The notes under the pieces were generated by a model. The model ran no database searches and was not told the DNA's origin. It saw only the letters and a program-made list of their open reading frames with translations. A program made the position numbers and the translations under genes. From Yoonia sp. (GTDB lineage Bacteria; Pseudomonadota; Alphaproteobacteria; Rhodobacterales; Rhodobacteraceae), in contig NZ_JAFMHJ010000001.1 of NCBI RefSeq assembly GCF_017854565.1, positions 124,001-188,000 on the forward strand: a stretch of 64,000 bases of DNA. The letters are read 5' to 3'. Shown here in pieces: positions 44,407 through 53,709 of this stretch (position 1 is the stretch's first letter; each line of letters begins with the position of its first letter).

Positions 44407-44556
44407 AAGCCACCGTTATGGGGTTAAAGTGTCGCAGGCCTTTTATCGTGATCGTATTCAATTGTATTAATTTGTATCATTGAATTTGCTACGTTCAATT
44501 ATTCGGTGTCGTAACGATTTAACACCCGAGACCGATCCTAATCCACGGTGGTGTTC

Positions 44557-45315
44557 ATGCCCGATACGAACATTCTAGTCGTTGACGACGACCCAAAGAT
44601 CCGCACGTTGTTGCGTCGCTGTCTTGAGGGCGAAGGATATCATGTGCACGAGGCGTCTGACTTGGCGTCAACCCTGGCGATGGTCAAAACCGTGCAGCCC
44701 GATCTGGTCACGCTTGATCTGCAACTGGGGTCTGATGATGGCTTTGACATCGCCCGGCAAATCAGGACCTTTTCACAGGTCCCGATTATCATGGTCACCG
44801 GCAAGGATGATGTCATCGACCGCGTCGTCGGCCTTGAGATTGGCGCGGATGACTATATCACCAAGCCGTTTCACCTGCGCGAGGTGGTGGCGCGGCTGAA
44901 ATCGGTTTTGCGTCGTGCGCAACAGGCCCATTTTGCCGCAGACGACACGCCTCCGGCTAAAGACCCCGCCAAGGTGCTTTGCTTTGATGGCCTGAAGGTC
45001 ACGCTGGACCGTTTTGCGCTGATCGGTCGCGACGATAGCCCGATTGAGCTGACAAGCGGCGAATTCAAACTGCTGCGGGTGTTTCTGGAACGCCCCAAAC
45101 GCACCCTGTCGCGCGAAATGCTGATGGATAAGGTTGGCGGCATTGAATGGGCGCCGCTGGATCGCACGATTGACAATCAGGTGGCACGCCTGCGCAAAAA
45201 GATCGAACGGGACCCCGCGCACCCGCGCCTTATCTCGACGGTGCGCGGCATCGGCTATGCGTTTTCCTGCGAGGTGACGCGGGCAAACGATCAGTCGCCA
45301 GCCAATATGGACTGA
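44557..45315 (+). CDS. OmpR-family response regulator
   Basis: A 252-residue two-component regulator. The receiver has the acidic pocket VVDDDP, phosphoacceptor Asp54 (TLDLQL) and Lys103 (ITKPF). The C-terminal winged helix includes ELTSGEFKLLRVFLERPKR and RLRKKIERDP. The ATG at 44557 is chosen; GTG codons at 44548 and 44551 are in frame. The upstream gap is AT-rich. It is convergent with the hybrid kinase gene and overlaps its end by 25 bp, so the pair is not an operon. Confidence 0.88.
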   Translation: MPDTNILVVDDDPKIRTLLRRCLEGEGYHVHEASDLASTLAMVKTVQPDLVTLDLQLGSDDGFDIARQIRTFSQVPIIMVTGKDDVIDRVVGLEIGADDYITKPFHLREVVARLKSVLRRAQQAHFAADDTPPAKDPAKVLCFDGLKVTLDRFALIGRDDSPIELTSGEFKLLRVFLERPKRTLSREMLMDKVGGIEWAPLDRTIDNQVARLRKKIERDPAHPRLISTVRGIGYAFSCEVTRANDQSPANMD

Positions 45316-46817
45316 AGCGTTTCGGCCAGATGGGCCTGACCATGCGGCTTTTGCAGTATTGCGAAGACTGACGCGCTGTTATCGGGATTTGCGGCATACC
45401 CGGATGTCAGAAGTATCTTGATGGTCGGGAACGCCTCCTGCACTTTGATCGCAAGGTCATACCCGCTTAACATGCCGGGCATCACGACATCGGTAAACAA
45501 AAGGTCGACCTGCAGGCCCGATTGCAGCATCGCGAATGCGGTGTCGCCGTCCGGTGCCTCAAAGGAGCGATAGCCCAGCGCGCGAATACGCCTGACCGAC
45601 AGGGACCGCACCAATGGATTGTCGTCAACGATCAGGATGGTCCGGTCCCCGCACGAAAGCGGGACAGCGCGCGGCGTGGTGTCAGCGACACTGCGGGCGG
45701 CGATATCCGGTAAAATCGGAAAATATAGCGCGAATGTGCTGCCCATGCCGGGGTGGCTCTGCAATGTGATGTACCCGCCCGATTGCCGCAAGAACCCATA
45801 GACCATGGCCAGACCAAGCCCTGTACCCTTGCCCGGCGGTTTGGTCGTAAAGAATAGCTCGAAGGCGCGGCGTTGCACATCGGGCGGCATGCCATCCCCG
45901 GTGTCGGTGATCGACAGGCGCACATAGGCACCCTGTGCGACGTCGGCTTCCTGCGGCATCCGCGTGTCGTCAATGACGGCCACTTGCGTCTGCAACGTCA
46001 GCTTGCCACCGTCGGGCATGGCGTCGCGGGCATTCAGCACAAGGTTCACGACGGCTGTCTGCAACTGGGTCGGGTCAACCGCAATCAAAGGCAGGTCTGC
46101 GGCCAGATCGACATAAATCTGGTAATCGGCACCCAGCGTCCGCTTGAGAATCGCCAATGCGCGTTCGCACCCCTGGTTCAGATCAAACGCCTCTGTCTGC
46201 AGATCGCCGTGCCGGGAAAATACCGTCAGCCGCGCCGTCAGGTCCGCCCCCATCGTGGCGGCCTCAAGGGCATCGGCCAACATGCTTTGGCCGTCATCCC
46301 CCGTGACCTTGGATTGAAGCAGTTCAAGATTGCCGATGATGACGGTCAGCAGGTTGTTGAAATCATGCGCGATACCGCCCGTCATCTGCCCCAGCGCATC
46401 CATCCGCTGTGACTGCGCCAGCGCATCCTCGATCACGCGCCGTCCGGTCAGATCATGCAGGATCGCAATAAAGATCGGCTCTCCCTCGGCGTCCGTCCGG
46501 CCCACCGAAATGTGCAGGGGAAACAGCGTGCCGTCCTTGCGTTTGCCGTCAACCTTGCGGCCAGTTCCGATGATCCGCGCGTCGCCTGTCACCAAATGAT
46601 GCGACATGTAGCCATCATGCCGCAAGGCGACCGCATCCGGCATCAGATCATTCACGGACAGACCAGCAAGCCGGCCCACGTCATACCCGAACAAATCCTC
46701 GGCTGCGGTGTTCGCCCTTGCGATCATCCCGGCCCGATCGGCCACCAGAATGGCATCAACGGCGGCATCAAAAACCGCGCCAAGCAGTGTTGCGTCCTGA
46801 AAGGAGCTGTCAATCAT
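45291..46817 (-). CDS. PAS hybrid histidine kinase with receiver domain
   Basis: A 508-residue soluble sensor kinase. An N-terminal PAS domain (about 10-125: [24 protein letters not shown]) is followed by the phosphoacceptor His151 in [11 protein letters not shown]. The ATPase domain has [20 protein letters not shown] and [11 protein letters not shown]-terminal receiver carries the aspartate in [10 protein letters not shown]. No transmembrane segment is present. No heme or Fe-S motif is visible in the PAS domain. The convergent response regulator is the nearest partner. Confidence 0.9.
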   Translation of the reverse strand: MIDSSFQDATLLGAVFDAAVDAILVADRAGMIARANTAAEDLFGYDVGRLAGLSVNDLMPDAVALRHDGYMSHHLVTGDARIIGTGRKVDGKRKDGTLFPLHISVGRTDAEGEPIFIAILHDLTGRRVIEDALAQSQRMDALGQMTGGIAHDFNNLLTVIIGNLELLQSKVTGDDGQSMLADALEAATMGADLTARLTVFSRHGDLQTEAFDLNQGCERALAILKRTLGADYQIYVDLAADLPLIAVDPTQLQTAVVNLVLNARDAMPDGGKLTLQTQVAVIDDTRMPQEADVAQGAYVRLSITDTGDGMPPDVQRRAFELFFTTKPPGKGTGLGLAMVYGFLRQSGGYITLQSHPGMGSTFALYFPILPDIAARSVADTTPRAVPLSCGDRTILIVDDNPLVRSLSVRRIRALGYRSFEAPDGDTAFAMLQSGLQVDLLFTDVVMPGMLSGYDLAIKVQEAFPTIKILLTSGYAANPDNSASVFAILQKPHGQAHLAETLQSILAGD

Positions 46818-46946
46818 TGTGTGACACTGCCTGACAGTTCACCCTATGCACAAGCATAGATTGATCGGTTGTGCGCAAGGCCGCCACCCAAAGGCTTGGA
46901 ACCGACCGATTGTTCAGGAAAGTCCGGGGAACATCGGAGGGGGGGG

Positions 46947-48092
46947 TCATGCCACTTGGGACGGCGCCGTCTGTAGCGTTTGCAGCAGGCTCAGATAGCC
47001 GATCAGGTCGGAAAGCGTGATAACGCCGCGCAATTGGCCGTCTGAAACCACCAGAAACTTGCGCTGCGGCCCTGTGGCGATCCGGCTCAGCACCGCTTCG
47101 GCGTTGTCGGTTGGCGCCACCATATTGTTGGCACGTGCCTCGACATAGACGTCACCGACAGCGGTCCGCGGCCAATGTTCGCGGTCAATCTTGCTCAGCA
47201 CCGCGACATCAATGTAGCCCAGCACGCGCGTGCCTTCGACCACGGGCACAAAGCCGACGCGCCGCGACAGGATATAGTGATCAACCAGCGTCTGCAGCGT
47301 TTCATCCGGCGAAATGGTCAGCGGACGGGGCGTCATGATCTCGCTGACGGTTTTGTCGCGCAGCGCAGCGTGGATCCGCATGTTTTGATAGGCGTTTTTA
47401 CCCGAAGCCAGTATGAAAAGACCGATAATCACAATCCACAGCCCCCCGAACTGTCCCGAGACGACGACATCCAGCGACCCAAGGCCGATCAGCAAATAGG
47501 CAAACACGCTTCCGATTGCCGTCGCTTTTTCGGTCGCGCGCAATTGGTCGCCCGAACGGTTCCACAACACCGCCCGCAAGACACGCCCGCCATCAAGCGG
47601 GAACGCGGGCAGCATGTTGAATATCCCAAGGATCAGGTTGGCCAGCGCCATGTATGACAGCAGCGCAAGAATGCTCGCTGGCATTTCAGCGACCTGAGCG
47701 ACCGCCGCTGCGATCCAGAACACAAACGCCAGTGCCAGACTGGCCGCAGGCCCGGCAAGCGCAATCCAGAATTCAGTGCCCGCAGTCGGCGGTTCGCTGG
47801 CCAACTCGGCCACGCCGCCAAAGATGAACAACGTGATCCCCTTGATCGTGACACCGCAGCGCCGCGCGACAAGCGAATGTGAAAGCTCGTGCAGGATCAG
47901 CGAGGCGAACAGCCCCAGCATCGCCAAGACCGCCAGCACGACAATCTGGCTGGTCGACGCATCGGGAACAACGCTGGGAAAATAGCCCCCTGCGAGACTC
48001 CAAACGACCAAGGCGGCGATGAAGAACCAGCTGACATCGACCTTGATATCATATCCAAACAGCGAAAATATCGTCAAACCTCTGAGCGGCAT
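46947..48092 (-). CDS. Site-2 protease (M50) with CBS domains
   Basis: A 381-residue intramembrane metalloprotease. HELSH (His68, Glu69, His72) and LPLDG-type PAFPLDGGR (Asp167) form the zinc site within transmembrane helices. Two CBS domains (about 245-370) lie at the C terminus and may sense adenine nucleotides. GAGGGAA lies 8 nt upstream of the ATG. Such proteases often release anti-sigma factors or membrane-bound regulators; the substrate is unknown. A degenerate Fnr-like site (TTGAT-TTGT-GTCAC, 48144-48157) lies about 58 bp upstream. Confidence 0.88.
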   Translation of the reverse strand: MPLRGLTIFSLFGYDIKVDVSWFFIAALVVWSLAGGYFPSVVPDASTSQIVVLAVLAMLGLFASLILHELSHSLVARRCGVTIKGITLFIFGGVAELASEPPTAGTEFWIALAGPAASLALAFVFWIAAAVAQVAEMPASILALLSYMALANLILGIFNMLPAFPLDGGRVLRAVLWNRSGDQLRATEKATAIGSVFAYLLIGLGSLDVVVSGQFGGLWIVIIGLFILASGKNAYQNMRIHAALRDKTVSEIMTPRPLTISPDETLQTLVDHYILSRRVGFVPVVEGTRVLGYIDVAVLSKIDREHWPRTAVGDVYVEARANNMVAPTDNAEAVLSRIATGPQRKFLVVSDGQLRGVITLSDLIGYLSLLQTLQTAPSQVA

Positions 48093-48196
48093 GGTGAGTT
48101 CCCTCGCTTTTGCTCAACTTACAATGTGTTATCGGGTGCCCGATTGATTTGTGTCACTTTGGACTGCGGGCAGCCGCCACCCGCGTCACCCTGCGC

Positions 48197-48210
48197 TTGA
48201 TCAAGATCAA
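48197..48210. promoter_or_regulatory. Perfect FNR box upstream of phasin gene
   Basis: TTGAT-CAAG-ATCAA is a perfect palindromic Fnr consensus. Its centre is 67.5 bp from the phasin ATG, the same distance as at hsp20 and arcD. It is 111 bp from the M50 protease start on the other side. Confidence 0.8.
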
Positions 48211-48270
48211 TGGGCGGCACCGCCAAGCGCATTAGTTTTCCCAAATCATAACCCAGCAAAGGACGGCACC

Positions 48271-48621
48271 ATGGCCAAAAAGACGCAAACCCCCGACACC
48301 GATGACCCGATGACCATGGCCCTTGAGACGATGCAGGACGCCGGTCTGGGGTCGTTTGCATGGATGGGCACCACATGGACCGAGGCGATGTCAGATATGG
48401 GCAGCGAGGTTCTGAATTTTATCGCCAGCCGGTACAGTGAAGATGTGAAAACCCAACACGAAATGTTGCACTGCAAATCGCTGACAGAACTACAGCAGGC
48501 TCAGGCGGCGTATCTGGAACGCGCCTATGTGCAATATACGGTTGAGGCCGGCAAGCTGCTCAAGCTGGGAACCGAAGCGTTTCCACAGCTACCGACCAAG
48601 ACCAAAGCAACGCCGCTTTAG
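48271..48621 (+). CDS. Phasin-family protein
   Basis: A 116-residue amphipathic helical protein. LNFIASRYSEDVKTQHEML and KSLTELQQAQAAYLERA are the usual phasin helix pattern. Phasins coat polyhydroxybutyrate granules; the phaAB genes at 5.5-7.5 kb support that role here. The ATG at 48271 has AAAGGA 7 nt upstream. The perfect FNR box suggests low-oxygen induction, when reductant is stored as polymer. The 3' end overlaps the convergent adaptor gene by 4 bp. Confidence 0.82.
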   Translation: MAKKTQTPDTDDPMTMALETMQDAGLGSFAWMGTTWTEAMSDMGSEVLNFIASRYSEDVKTQHEMLHCKSLTELQQAQAAYLERAYVQYTVEAGKLLKLGTEAFPQLPTKTKATPL

Positions 48622-49835
48622 TCGGTCAACGTATGACGCAGGACAATGCGCTGGCCCGGTGACAGGTTGTCATTGGGGTGCATGACCACCGCATCCCCGG
48701 CCACCAGACCATCCAGCACCTGTGCAAACTGGCTGCCACGCCGCCCCAGCGTGATGGCCCGTTCGCGTGCGATATCGCCGTCTGCGACAAAGACGGTCCA
48801 CGTCTCCCCACGCTTGAAAACCGCGCTCAGCGGGACCTGAAGCGTATCGTCGGTCTGCCATTCGATAATCCGCAGGAAAACCGCAAATCCGTCGCCCAGC
48901 GCGGGCCGCTCTTCGGGTGCGGATGTGATGTCAAAGGTGGCATCGACCCGCTGCTCTTCGATCCCAAGCGCCGAAATTTTGGTCCGCGCAGCCGGTGCGA
49001 TCTGCACCAGCGTCGCGCTCAGCGCATGATCCCCGCCCCAACGCTCCACGACGGCAGAGGCGCCGGGGCTGATGCGCACGGCATCGCTGGACAACAGGTC
49101 GGCGACAATCTCAAGCTGGGATGGGTCACCGATGCTTAACAGCGGTGCGCCGGTGCTGACGGGCCGTTCGCTTGCGCTGGTCAAGGTCAGGACAACGCCA
49201 TCCGCCGGTGCCATGATCTGCAAGCAACAACTTGGATCGGTCGCGGCCAGCGGGTCGGGCACCTGCAGCATCGTTTGCAGCCGGATCAACGTGCTGTTGG
49301 CCATATCAATGCGCGCCGACGCGGCGGCGACGGTTGCATTGGCAACGGCAAGACGCTCTGCGGCAGCTTCAAGCTGGGTGATTGATGCAACGCCGCGCTG
49401 CACCAATATCTGGGTCCGGTCGAACTGTGATTGGGCCAGACGTTTGTCATCCACGGCCTTGGTCATATCTGCCTGGGCGACGCGCAATGCCGCCTCGGCC
49501 TCTTGGACGCTGGCTTCGGCCTGTAGCTGGCTGCGGCTGTCCAGCAGGCCAGAGGTCGCCGGACGCACCGTCGCGACAACGGTTTCACCCGCGATCACCG
49601 GGTCCCCCACGGCCACCGGCGACCGCAATGCGGTGCCCGCGATCGGGCTGGCCACGTCATAAATATCGCGGATCTGCGTCACGCCGTCGGCATTGATCGT
49701 GACCCGCAGCGGGCCGCTGGCCACATGATGCAGATCGACCGGCACCGGATCAGGCCGAAAGGCGACATAGGCCAGCCCGACCATCACAGCGACACCCGCC
49801 GCCGTCAGAATAATTGTGCGCGGTTTCCAGGACAT
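48618..49835 (-). CDS. HlyD/MacA-type periplasmic adaptor
   Basis: A 405-residue membrane-fusion protein. An N-terminal anchor helix (IILTAAGVAVMVGLAYVAF) is followed by the split lipoyl domain, a long helical hairpin (about 95-185) and beta-barrel strands. It is transcribed after an FtsX-type permease and an ATPase, so it links that ABC exporter to an outer-membrane channel. No TolC gene is adjacent. It starts 3 bp after the permease stop. Confidence 0.87.
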   Translation of the reverse strand: MSWKPRTIILTAAGVAVMVGLAYVAFRPDPVPVDLHHVASGPLRVTINADGVTQIRDIYDVASPIAGTALRSPVAVGDPVIAGETVVATVRPATSGLLDSRSQLQAEASVQEAEAALRVAQADMTKAVDDKRLAQSQFDRTQILVQRGVASITQLEAAAERLAVANATVAAASARIDMANSTLIRLQTMLQVPDPLAATDPSCCLQIMAPADGVVLTLTSASERPVSTGAPLLSIGDPSQLEIVADLLSSDAVRISPGASAVVERWGGDHALSATLVQIAPAARTKISALGIEEQRVDATFDITSAPEERPALGDGFAVFLRIIEWQTDDTLQVPLSAVFKRGETWTVFVADGDIARERAITLGRRGSQFAQVLDGLVAGDAVVMHPNDNLSPGQRIVLRHTLTD

Positions 49836-49838
49836 GGG

Positions 49839-52208
49839 CTATTCCCTTACTTTCATGACAGTGACGAGGCTTTGTTTGTCCAGACGGCGCCGCACGATCA
49901 TGACCGACGCAAACGCGGCCAACAGCACGACCAGACTGGCTTTTGCAAAAATGGCAGGGCGCAGGACCAGCGGAATATTGTACAGATCACTGGTAAAGCC
50001 ATTGGCCATTGCCGCCGCGATTTGCGCGCCCAGCAGCCAGCCCAGCGGCTGCGCCAAAAGCGCCAGCAGCATGGTTTCACCGATCAGGATGTAAGAGACT
50101 TCGCCACGGGTAAAGCCAAGAATACGCAGGCTGGCTAGTTCACGCGACCGTTCCGACAACAAGATGCGCGCGCCGTTGTACGCGACACCTACGGTGATCA
50201 ACAACGAAATGACGATGTAGACAGTGTTCATCGCCACCACGTTTTCCTGAATCGTATCCAGAAACGACCGGCGGCTGTCGGACATCATGACGATGCCGGC
50301 CAGATTGGGAATATCCTTGACTGCGGCATGAAGGTCCGCAACCGCGCTGTCGTCCAGCGACACGTTCACCACCGTGTAACGCGGCGATTGCCGCAGCAGG
50401 CGATTGACATAGACCACGTCCATATAGGCCCCAAGGCCAAAGTATTGATCGACAATGCCGGTCAGCGTCACCGTGAATACTTCCTTCCGCCCGCTCAGGA
50501 ACGCAACGGCCAACGGATCGCCAACCCGCAGGTGCAGTTCTTCTGCCAGCCGCACGGACAACACGATACCGCCGGACGGCACGTTGATCTGTGCGCCGCT
50601 TTTGTCGATGATACGGCTCAGGTCCACATCGGGCGGTCGCGCCTCGATGGCGACACGTTTTTCATAGGGGCCATTGCGCAGAATGACCGGGTGGTATTGC
50701 TGGCCCTCGGCTTGCAGCACCGCAGGCAGTGCGGCGGCCGTTGCGATCACGCTTTGCGGCATGTCGTGGGACAGCACCAGCATCGCATCCTGACGGTTGG
50801 TTTCGTAAAATGCGCTATCCACGATCTTGTCCAGCGCATCGTTAAAGAACGATGGTGCCACAACCGTCGCCACCGCCAGCGCAAGCCCCAGCGTCGTCAG
50901 CCCGCTGCGCCACGGCCACCGCAACAGGCTGCGCAGGATCATGACCGTTGGCTGGCTCAGGCGCAGCGTCGCCATCGCCCGGTCCACAAACGACCGTTTG
51001 AACTGCGGCGGTGCGGGGGGCAGCATGGCCACGGCGGGTGCCAGACGCGCCGCCTGCAACGCGCTTTGCGCCGCGCCCAGCGTCGTGGTCAGCAGGGCCG
51101 CCGCGCCCGACATCGCATAGACCCAAGGCGACGTGCCGAAAATCAGAAACGGAAAATCGAAATAGCGCGCGTATTGCATCGCCAACAGGCGCGCCAGCCA
51201 CGTGCCCGCCACCCAACCCACACCGATACCGACAAACGCGATCAGCGCCGCCAGCATCAGATAGTGCATGCAAACCTCCAGATCAGAGTATCCAATCGCC
51301 TTCAAAAGCCCGATCTGGCTGCGTTCCAACGCCACGATCCGGCCCATGACCATACTGACCAGAAACGCCGAAATGCCGAAAAAGATTGGCGGCAGGACCG
51401 ACGCCATCATGCGCAACTGTTTGATTTCCGCGTCGATAAAGCTGTCGGATTGTTGCAGGCTGCGGTCATATGCGCCCAACCCGCCATAGGGATCAAGCAC
51501 CGCATCGACCCGGTCGATCACCGTCTTGGTATTGGCACCGGCGGTCAGCTTCAGGGACACGTCGTTAAACGCCCCCGTCATGTCAAACGCAGCCGCGACC
51601 GCAGGCTCTGACATCCACAAAATCCCAAAGGTCGCATTGTTGGGCATCAGCGCGCCGGGGCCGATAGTATAGATGAATTCAGGCGAAAGCGCGGTGCCGG
51701 TGATCGTCAGTTGCCGCTTTTGTCCGTTCAGGTTGGCAAAGAAATGGTCCCCCGGCACAAAACCGTTTTCAATCGCAAACGGGGCATTCACGACCACCTC
51801 GGTCGTCGAGGTGGGCGCCGGAAACCGCCCAGTGCGCAACAGCGGCACATTCACGCGCGGTTGTCCGTCTATGGGCAGCGACAGGATGCGCCCGGTCGCG
51901 CTTTCCACAACCCCCGGCAAGTCCAGAACCGCATGGCCGGTAATCCGCGTTTCAACCGCCCAGACGCCGTCAATCGCAGCCAATTCTGCCGTCAGGCTTT
52001 CGGGCGCGCGCCGCACATCGCTGAACACATCGGCAAAACGGTTGCGTTCGTAATAAGTCTGCCGCGTTTCGCCCAGCGCATTATACATCCCCACAGCGGT
52101 CAACAGGATCGCCACACCGCACGCCAGCACAAGGGCAATCGCCACTGCCTGCTTCCAAAGGCGCGCAAAATCGCGGACCAGCTTTTTGTCCAGCGCGTGC
52201 ATCACCAT
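49839..52208 (-). CDS. FtsX/MacB-type ABC exporter permease
   Basis: A 789-residue membrane protein with two FtsX-type halves. It has one N-terminal helix, a large periplasmic domain and three helices near 270-400, repeated in the second half with another periplasmic domain (about 460-680) and C-terminal helices. [20 protein letters not shown] and [21 protein letters not shown] are the two coupling segments. The start at 52208 has GGCGGA upstream and overlaps the ATPase end by 7 bp. Substrate unknown. Confidence 0.85.
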   Translation of the reverse strand: MVMHALDKKLVRDFARLWKQAVAIALVLACGVAILLTAVGMYNALGETRQTYYERNRFADVFSDVRRAPESLTAELAAIDGVWAVETRITGHAVLDLPGVVESATGRILSLPIDGQPRVNVPLLRTGRFPAPTSTTEVVVNAPFAIENGFVPGDHFFANLNGQKRQLTITGTALSPEFIYTIGPGALMPNNATFGILWMSEPAVAAAFDMTGAFNDVSLKLTAGANTKTVIDRVDAVLDPYGGLGAYDRSLQQSDSFIDAEIKQLRMMASVLPPIFFGISAFLVSMVMGRIVALERSQIGLLKAIGYSDLEVCMHYLMLAALIAFVGIGVGWVAGTWLARLLAMQYARYFDFPFLIFGTSPWVYAMSGAAALLTTTLGAAQSALQAARLAPAVAMLPPAPPQFKRSFVDRAMATLRLSQPTVMILRSLLRWPWRSGLTTLGLALAVATVVAPSFFNDALDKIVDSAFYETNRQDAMLVLSHDMPQSVIATAAALPAVLQAEGQQYHPVILRNGPYEKRVAIEARPPDVDLSRIIDKSGAQINVPSGGIVLSVRLAEELHLRVGDPLAVAFLSGRKEVFTVTLTGIVDQYFGLGAYMDVVYVNRLLRQSPRYTVVNVSLDDSAVADLHAAVKDIPNLAGIVMMSDSRRSFLDTIQENVVAMNTVYIVISLLITVGVAYNGARILLSERSRELASLRILGFTRGEVSYILIGETMLLALLAQPLGWLLGAQIAAAMANGFTSDLYNIPLVLRPAIFAKASLVVLLAAFASVMIVRRRLDKQSLVTVMKVRE

Positions 52209-52921
52209 GTGATATCCGCCGGGGCAATGCGTTTGTCATTCACCAGCACATTGCTGATCTTGCCGTCCTGAAACTGAATCACCCGATGGGCCATCCGCCG
52301 AATTTCAGCGTTATGGGTGATGATGACGGTCGTGGTGCCAAAGCGTTCGTTGATATCCTGCAGCACCTCAAGCACCTGCACCCCGGTCGTGCTGTCCAGC
52401 GCGCCGGTCGGTTCGTCACACAGCAGGATTTCGGGCCGCTTTGCGATAGCGCGGGCAATGGCCACGCGCTGCTGTTCGCCGCCCGACATTTCGGACGGGA
52501 AATGGTCGATGCGTTTGCCCAGACCCACCAGTTGCAGCGCCTCTTCGGCGGGCATCGGATCGGTTGACACATCGGTCACCAGTTGCACATTTTCGCGCGC
52601 GGTCAGGCTGGGCACCAGATTATAGAATTGAAAGACAAACCCCACATGATCGCGCCGATACCGCGTCAGGCCGCGGTCCGACATCTTGGTCAGTTCGGTG
52701 TCGCGAAACCAGACCCGCCCTTCGGTGGCATGATCCAGCCCGCCAAGAATATTCAAAAGTGTCGATTTGCCACTGCCCGATGGCCCCAAAAGCACGGTCA
52801 ATTCGCCTGTATAAAGCTCCAGATCGACCCCGGCGAGGGCAAAGACCTTGACCGCGCCGGTCTCGTAGACCTTCGTTACACCCTGCGTTCTGAACACGAC
52901 CTCAGGCATGGACCGGACCAT
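52202..52921 (-). CDS. ABC exporter ATP-binding protein, MacB/LolD type
   Basis: An ATPase of about 239 residues. Walker A is GPSGSGKST, the signature is [14 protein letters not shown] and Walker B is [11 protein letters not shown]. It drives the FtsX-type permease encoded downstream. The start is uncertain. ATG at 52921 or 52909 gives the family length. The frame is open to 53056 and includes three in-frame QGKP repeats, but an FNR box covers 53056-53069, so the longest version is unlikely. ATGs at 53011 and 53023 could include the repeats. Confidence 0.85.
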   Translation of the reverse strand: MVRSMPEVVFRTQGVTKVYETGAVKVFALAGVDLELYTGELTVLLGPSGSGKSTLLNILGGLDHATEGRVWFRDTELTKMSDRGLTRYRRDHVGFVFQFYNLVPSLTARENVQLVTDVSTDPMPAEEALQLVGLGKRIDHFPSEMSGGEQQRVAIARAIAKRPEILLCDEPTGALDSTTGVQVLEVLQDINERFGTTTVIITHNAEIRRMAHRVIQFQDGKISNVLVNDKRIAPADITW

Positions 52922-52943
52922 TGCGCGCGCCACGGGTGCCGCC

Positions 52944-52979
52944 GGTTTGCCCTGTGGTTTGCCCTGTGGTTTGCCCTGT
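52944..52979. repeat. Three copies of a 12-bp tandem repeat
   Basis: GGTTTGCCCTGT occurs three times in a row (52944-52955, 52956-52967, 52968-52979), followed by a partial GGTTTG. It lies just upstream of the likely ATPase start, in the leader or an N-terminal extension (QGKP per copy). The unit keeps the reading frame, so copy-number changes would alter length but not frame. Confidence 0.85.
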
Positions 52980-53055
52980 GGTTTGGATACAACGAAACAT
53001 ATCAACCTCATCCAGTAATCCATCACGACAGTCGCCGAACGGCCCCCCCAAGACA

Positions 53056-53069
53056 TTGACGTATATCAA
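53056..53069. promoter_or_regulatory. FNR/FixK-type box between exporter operon and DUF2892 gene
   Basis: TTGAC-GTAT-ATCAA fits the consensus. It is centred 92.5 bp from the DUF2892 ATG. On the other side, activation at -41.5 would start the exporter message near 53021, upstream of the QGKP repeat. It may control both divergent units. Confidence 0.72.
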
Positions 53070-53154
53070 TGAAGGCAGGGGGCCGCCTGTTATGGTGGAA
53101 TCAAGATGCCCGTGGGCGATCCACGGTACCTGCATCATGCAAAGGAGATCAAAA

Positions 53155-53367
53155 ATGGCCACTAATGTTGGAACAGTAGACCGGTTTATTCGGTTTGTGG
53201 TTGGAATTGCCTTGTTTATCGCGCCGCTGCTGAATTTCATGGGCACCGGAAGCAGTGCGGTTGTCGCCTATGTGCTGATGGGGATCGGCGCGATCTTGGT
53301 CCTGACCTCTGTCATGCGGGTCTGTCCGATTTATAGGGTGCTTGGCCTTTCAACATTCAAGGCCTGA
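53155..53367 (+). CDS. DUF2892 (YgaP-like) inner-membrane protein
   Basis: A 70-residue protein with two transmembrane helices (RFVVGIALFIAPLLNF and VAYVLMGIGAILVLTSV) and a terminal CPIYRVLGLST. This is the DUF2892 pattern, found alone or as the tail of YgaP-type rhodaneses. AAGGAGAT lies 7 nt upstream of the ATG. It is followed 7 bp later by a sulfurtransferase/phosphatase-like gene, which fits a sulfur-relay role (inference). Confidence 0.87.
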   Translation: MATNVGTVDRFIRFVVGIALFIAPLLNFMGTGSSAVVAYVLMGIGAILVLTSVMRVCPIYRVLGLSTFKA

Positions 53368-53374
53368 CGCGCCC

Positions 53375-53629
53375 ATGGATATCCGGCGCATTGCCGCAGA
53401 TTTTGCTGTCAGCGATCAGTTGACGGCAAATGATGTCGCGCAGGCCCATAGCCTTGGGTTCCAAAGCATCATCTGCAATCGTCCCGATGGCGAAGACGTC
53501 GCGCAGCCGCTGTTCGAAAGCATTGCCGCCGCAGCCTACAACGCCCTTCCCAAGCCCGTTTTGGCCTATTGCAAAACCGGCACCCGCAGCGCCACAACCT
53601 TTGGTTTGGCGTTTCCCAACGGCCGCTAG
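53375..53629 (+). pseudogene. Internally shortened TIGR01244/DUF442-family protein
   Basis: An 84-residue protein. The start (MDIRRIAADFAVSDQL, then IICNRPDGED) and the catalytic loop with Cys66 (YCKTGTRSA) match the DUF442/TIGR01244 family of beta-lactamase-hydrolase-like phosphatases. Full members are about 105-135 residues. Here the segment between the first helix and the catalytic strand, about 25-30 residues, appears missing, with the junction near AAAAYNALPKP. The C terminus is also short. The frame is intact, so the protein may still be made, but it is probably non-functional. Confidence 0.55.
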
Positions 53630-53635
53630 GGCCGA

Positions 53636-53649
53636 TTGACAAGGATCAA
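53636..53649 (+). promoter_or_regulatory. FNR/FixK-type box upstream of arcDABC
   Basis: TTGAC-AAGG-ATCAA matches the consensus. Its centre is 67.5 bp from the arcD-like ATG, which places a -41.5 activated start site about 26 nt before the gene. Anaerobic Fnr/Anr control of arginine deiminase operons is well known in other bacteria. Confidence 0.8.
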
Positions 53650-53709
53650 CCAGACGCTTTGCGCGTCATCTAGCCTTGGTGCGACAGACCCTGCCCAAAG
53701 GATGCAAAA

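Noticed and set aside
48144-48157. Sixth FNR box upstream of the M50 protease
   Set aside because: TTGAT-TTGT-GTCAC matches one half only; it is noted in the gene entry but not counted as a site.
50328-51611. Long open frame on the plus strand (427 codons)
   Set aside because: It is antisense to the FtsX-type permease, with very basic composition; the minus strand has the coherent membrane protein.
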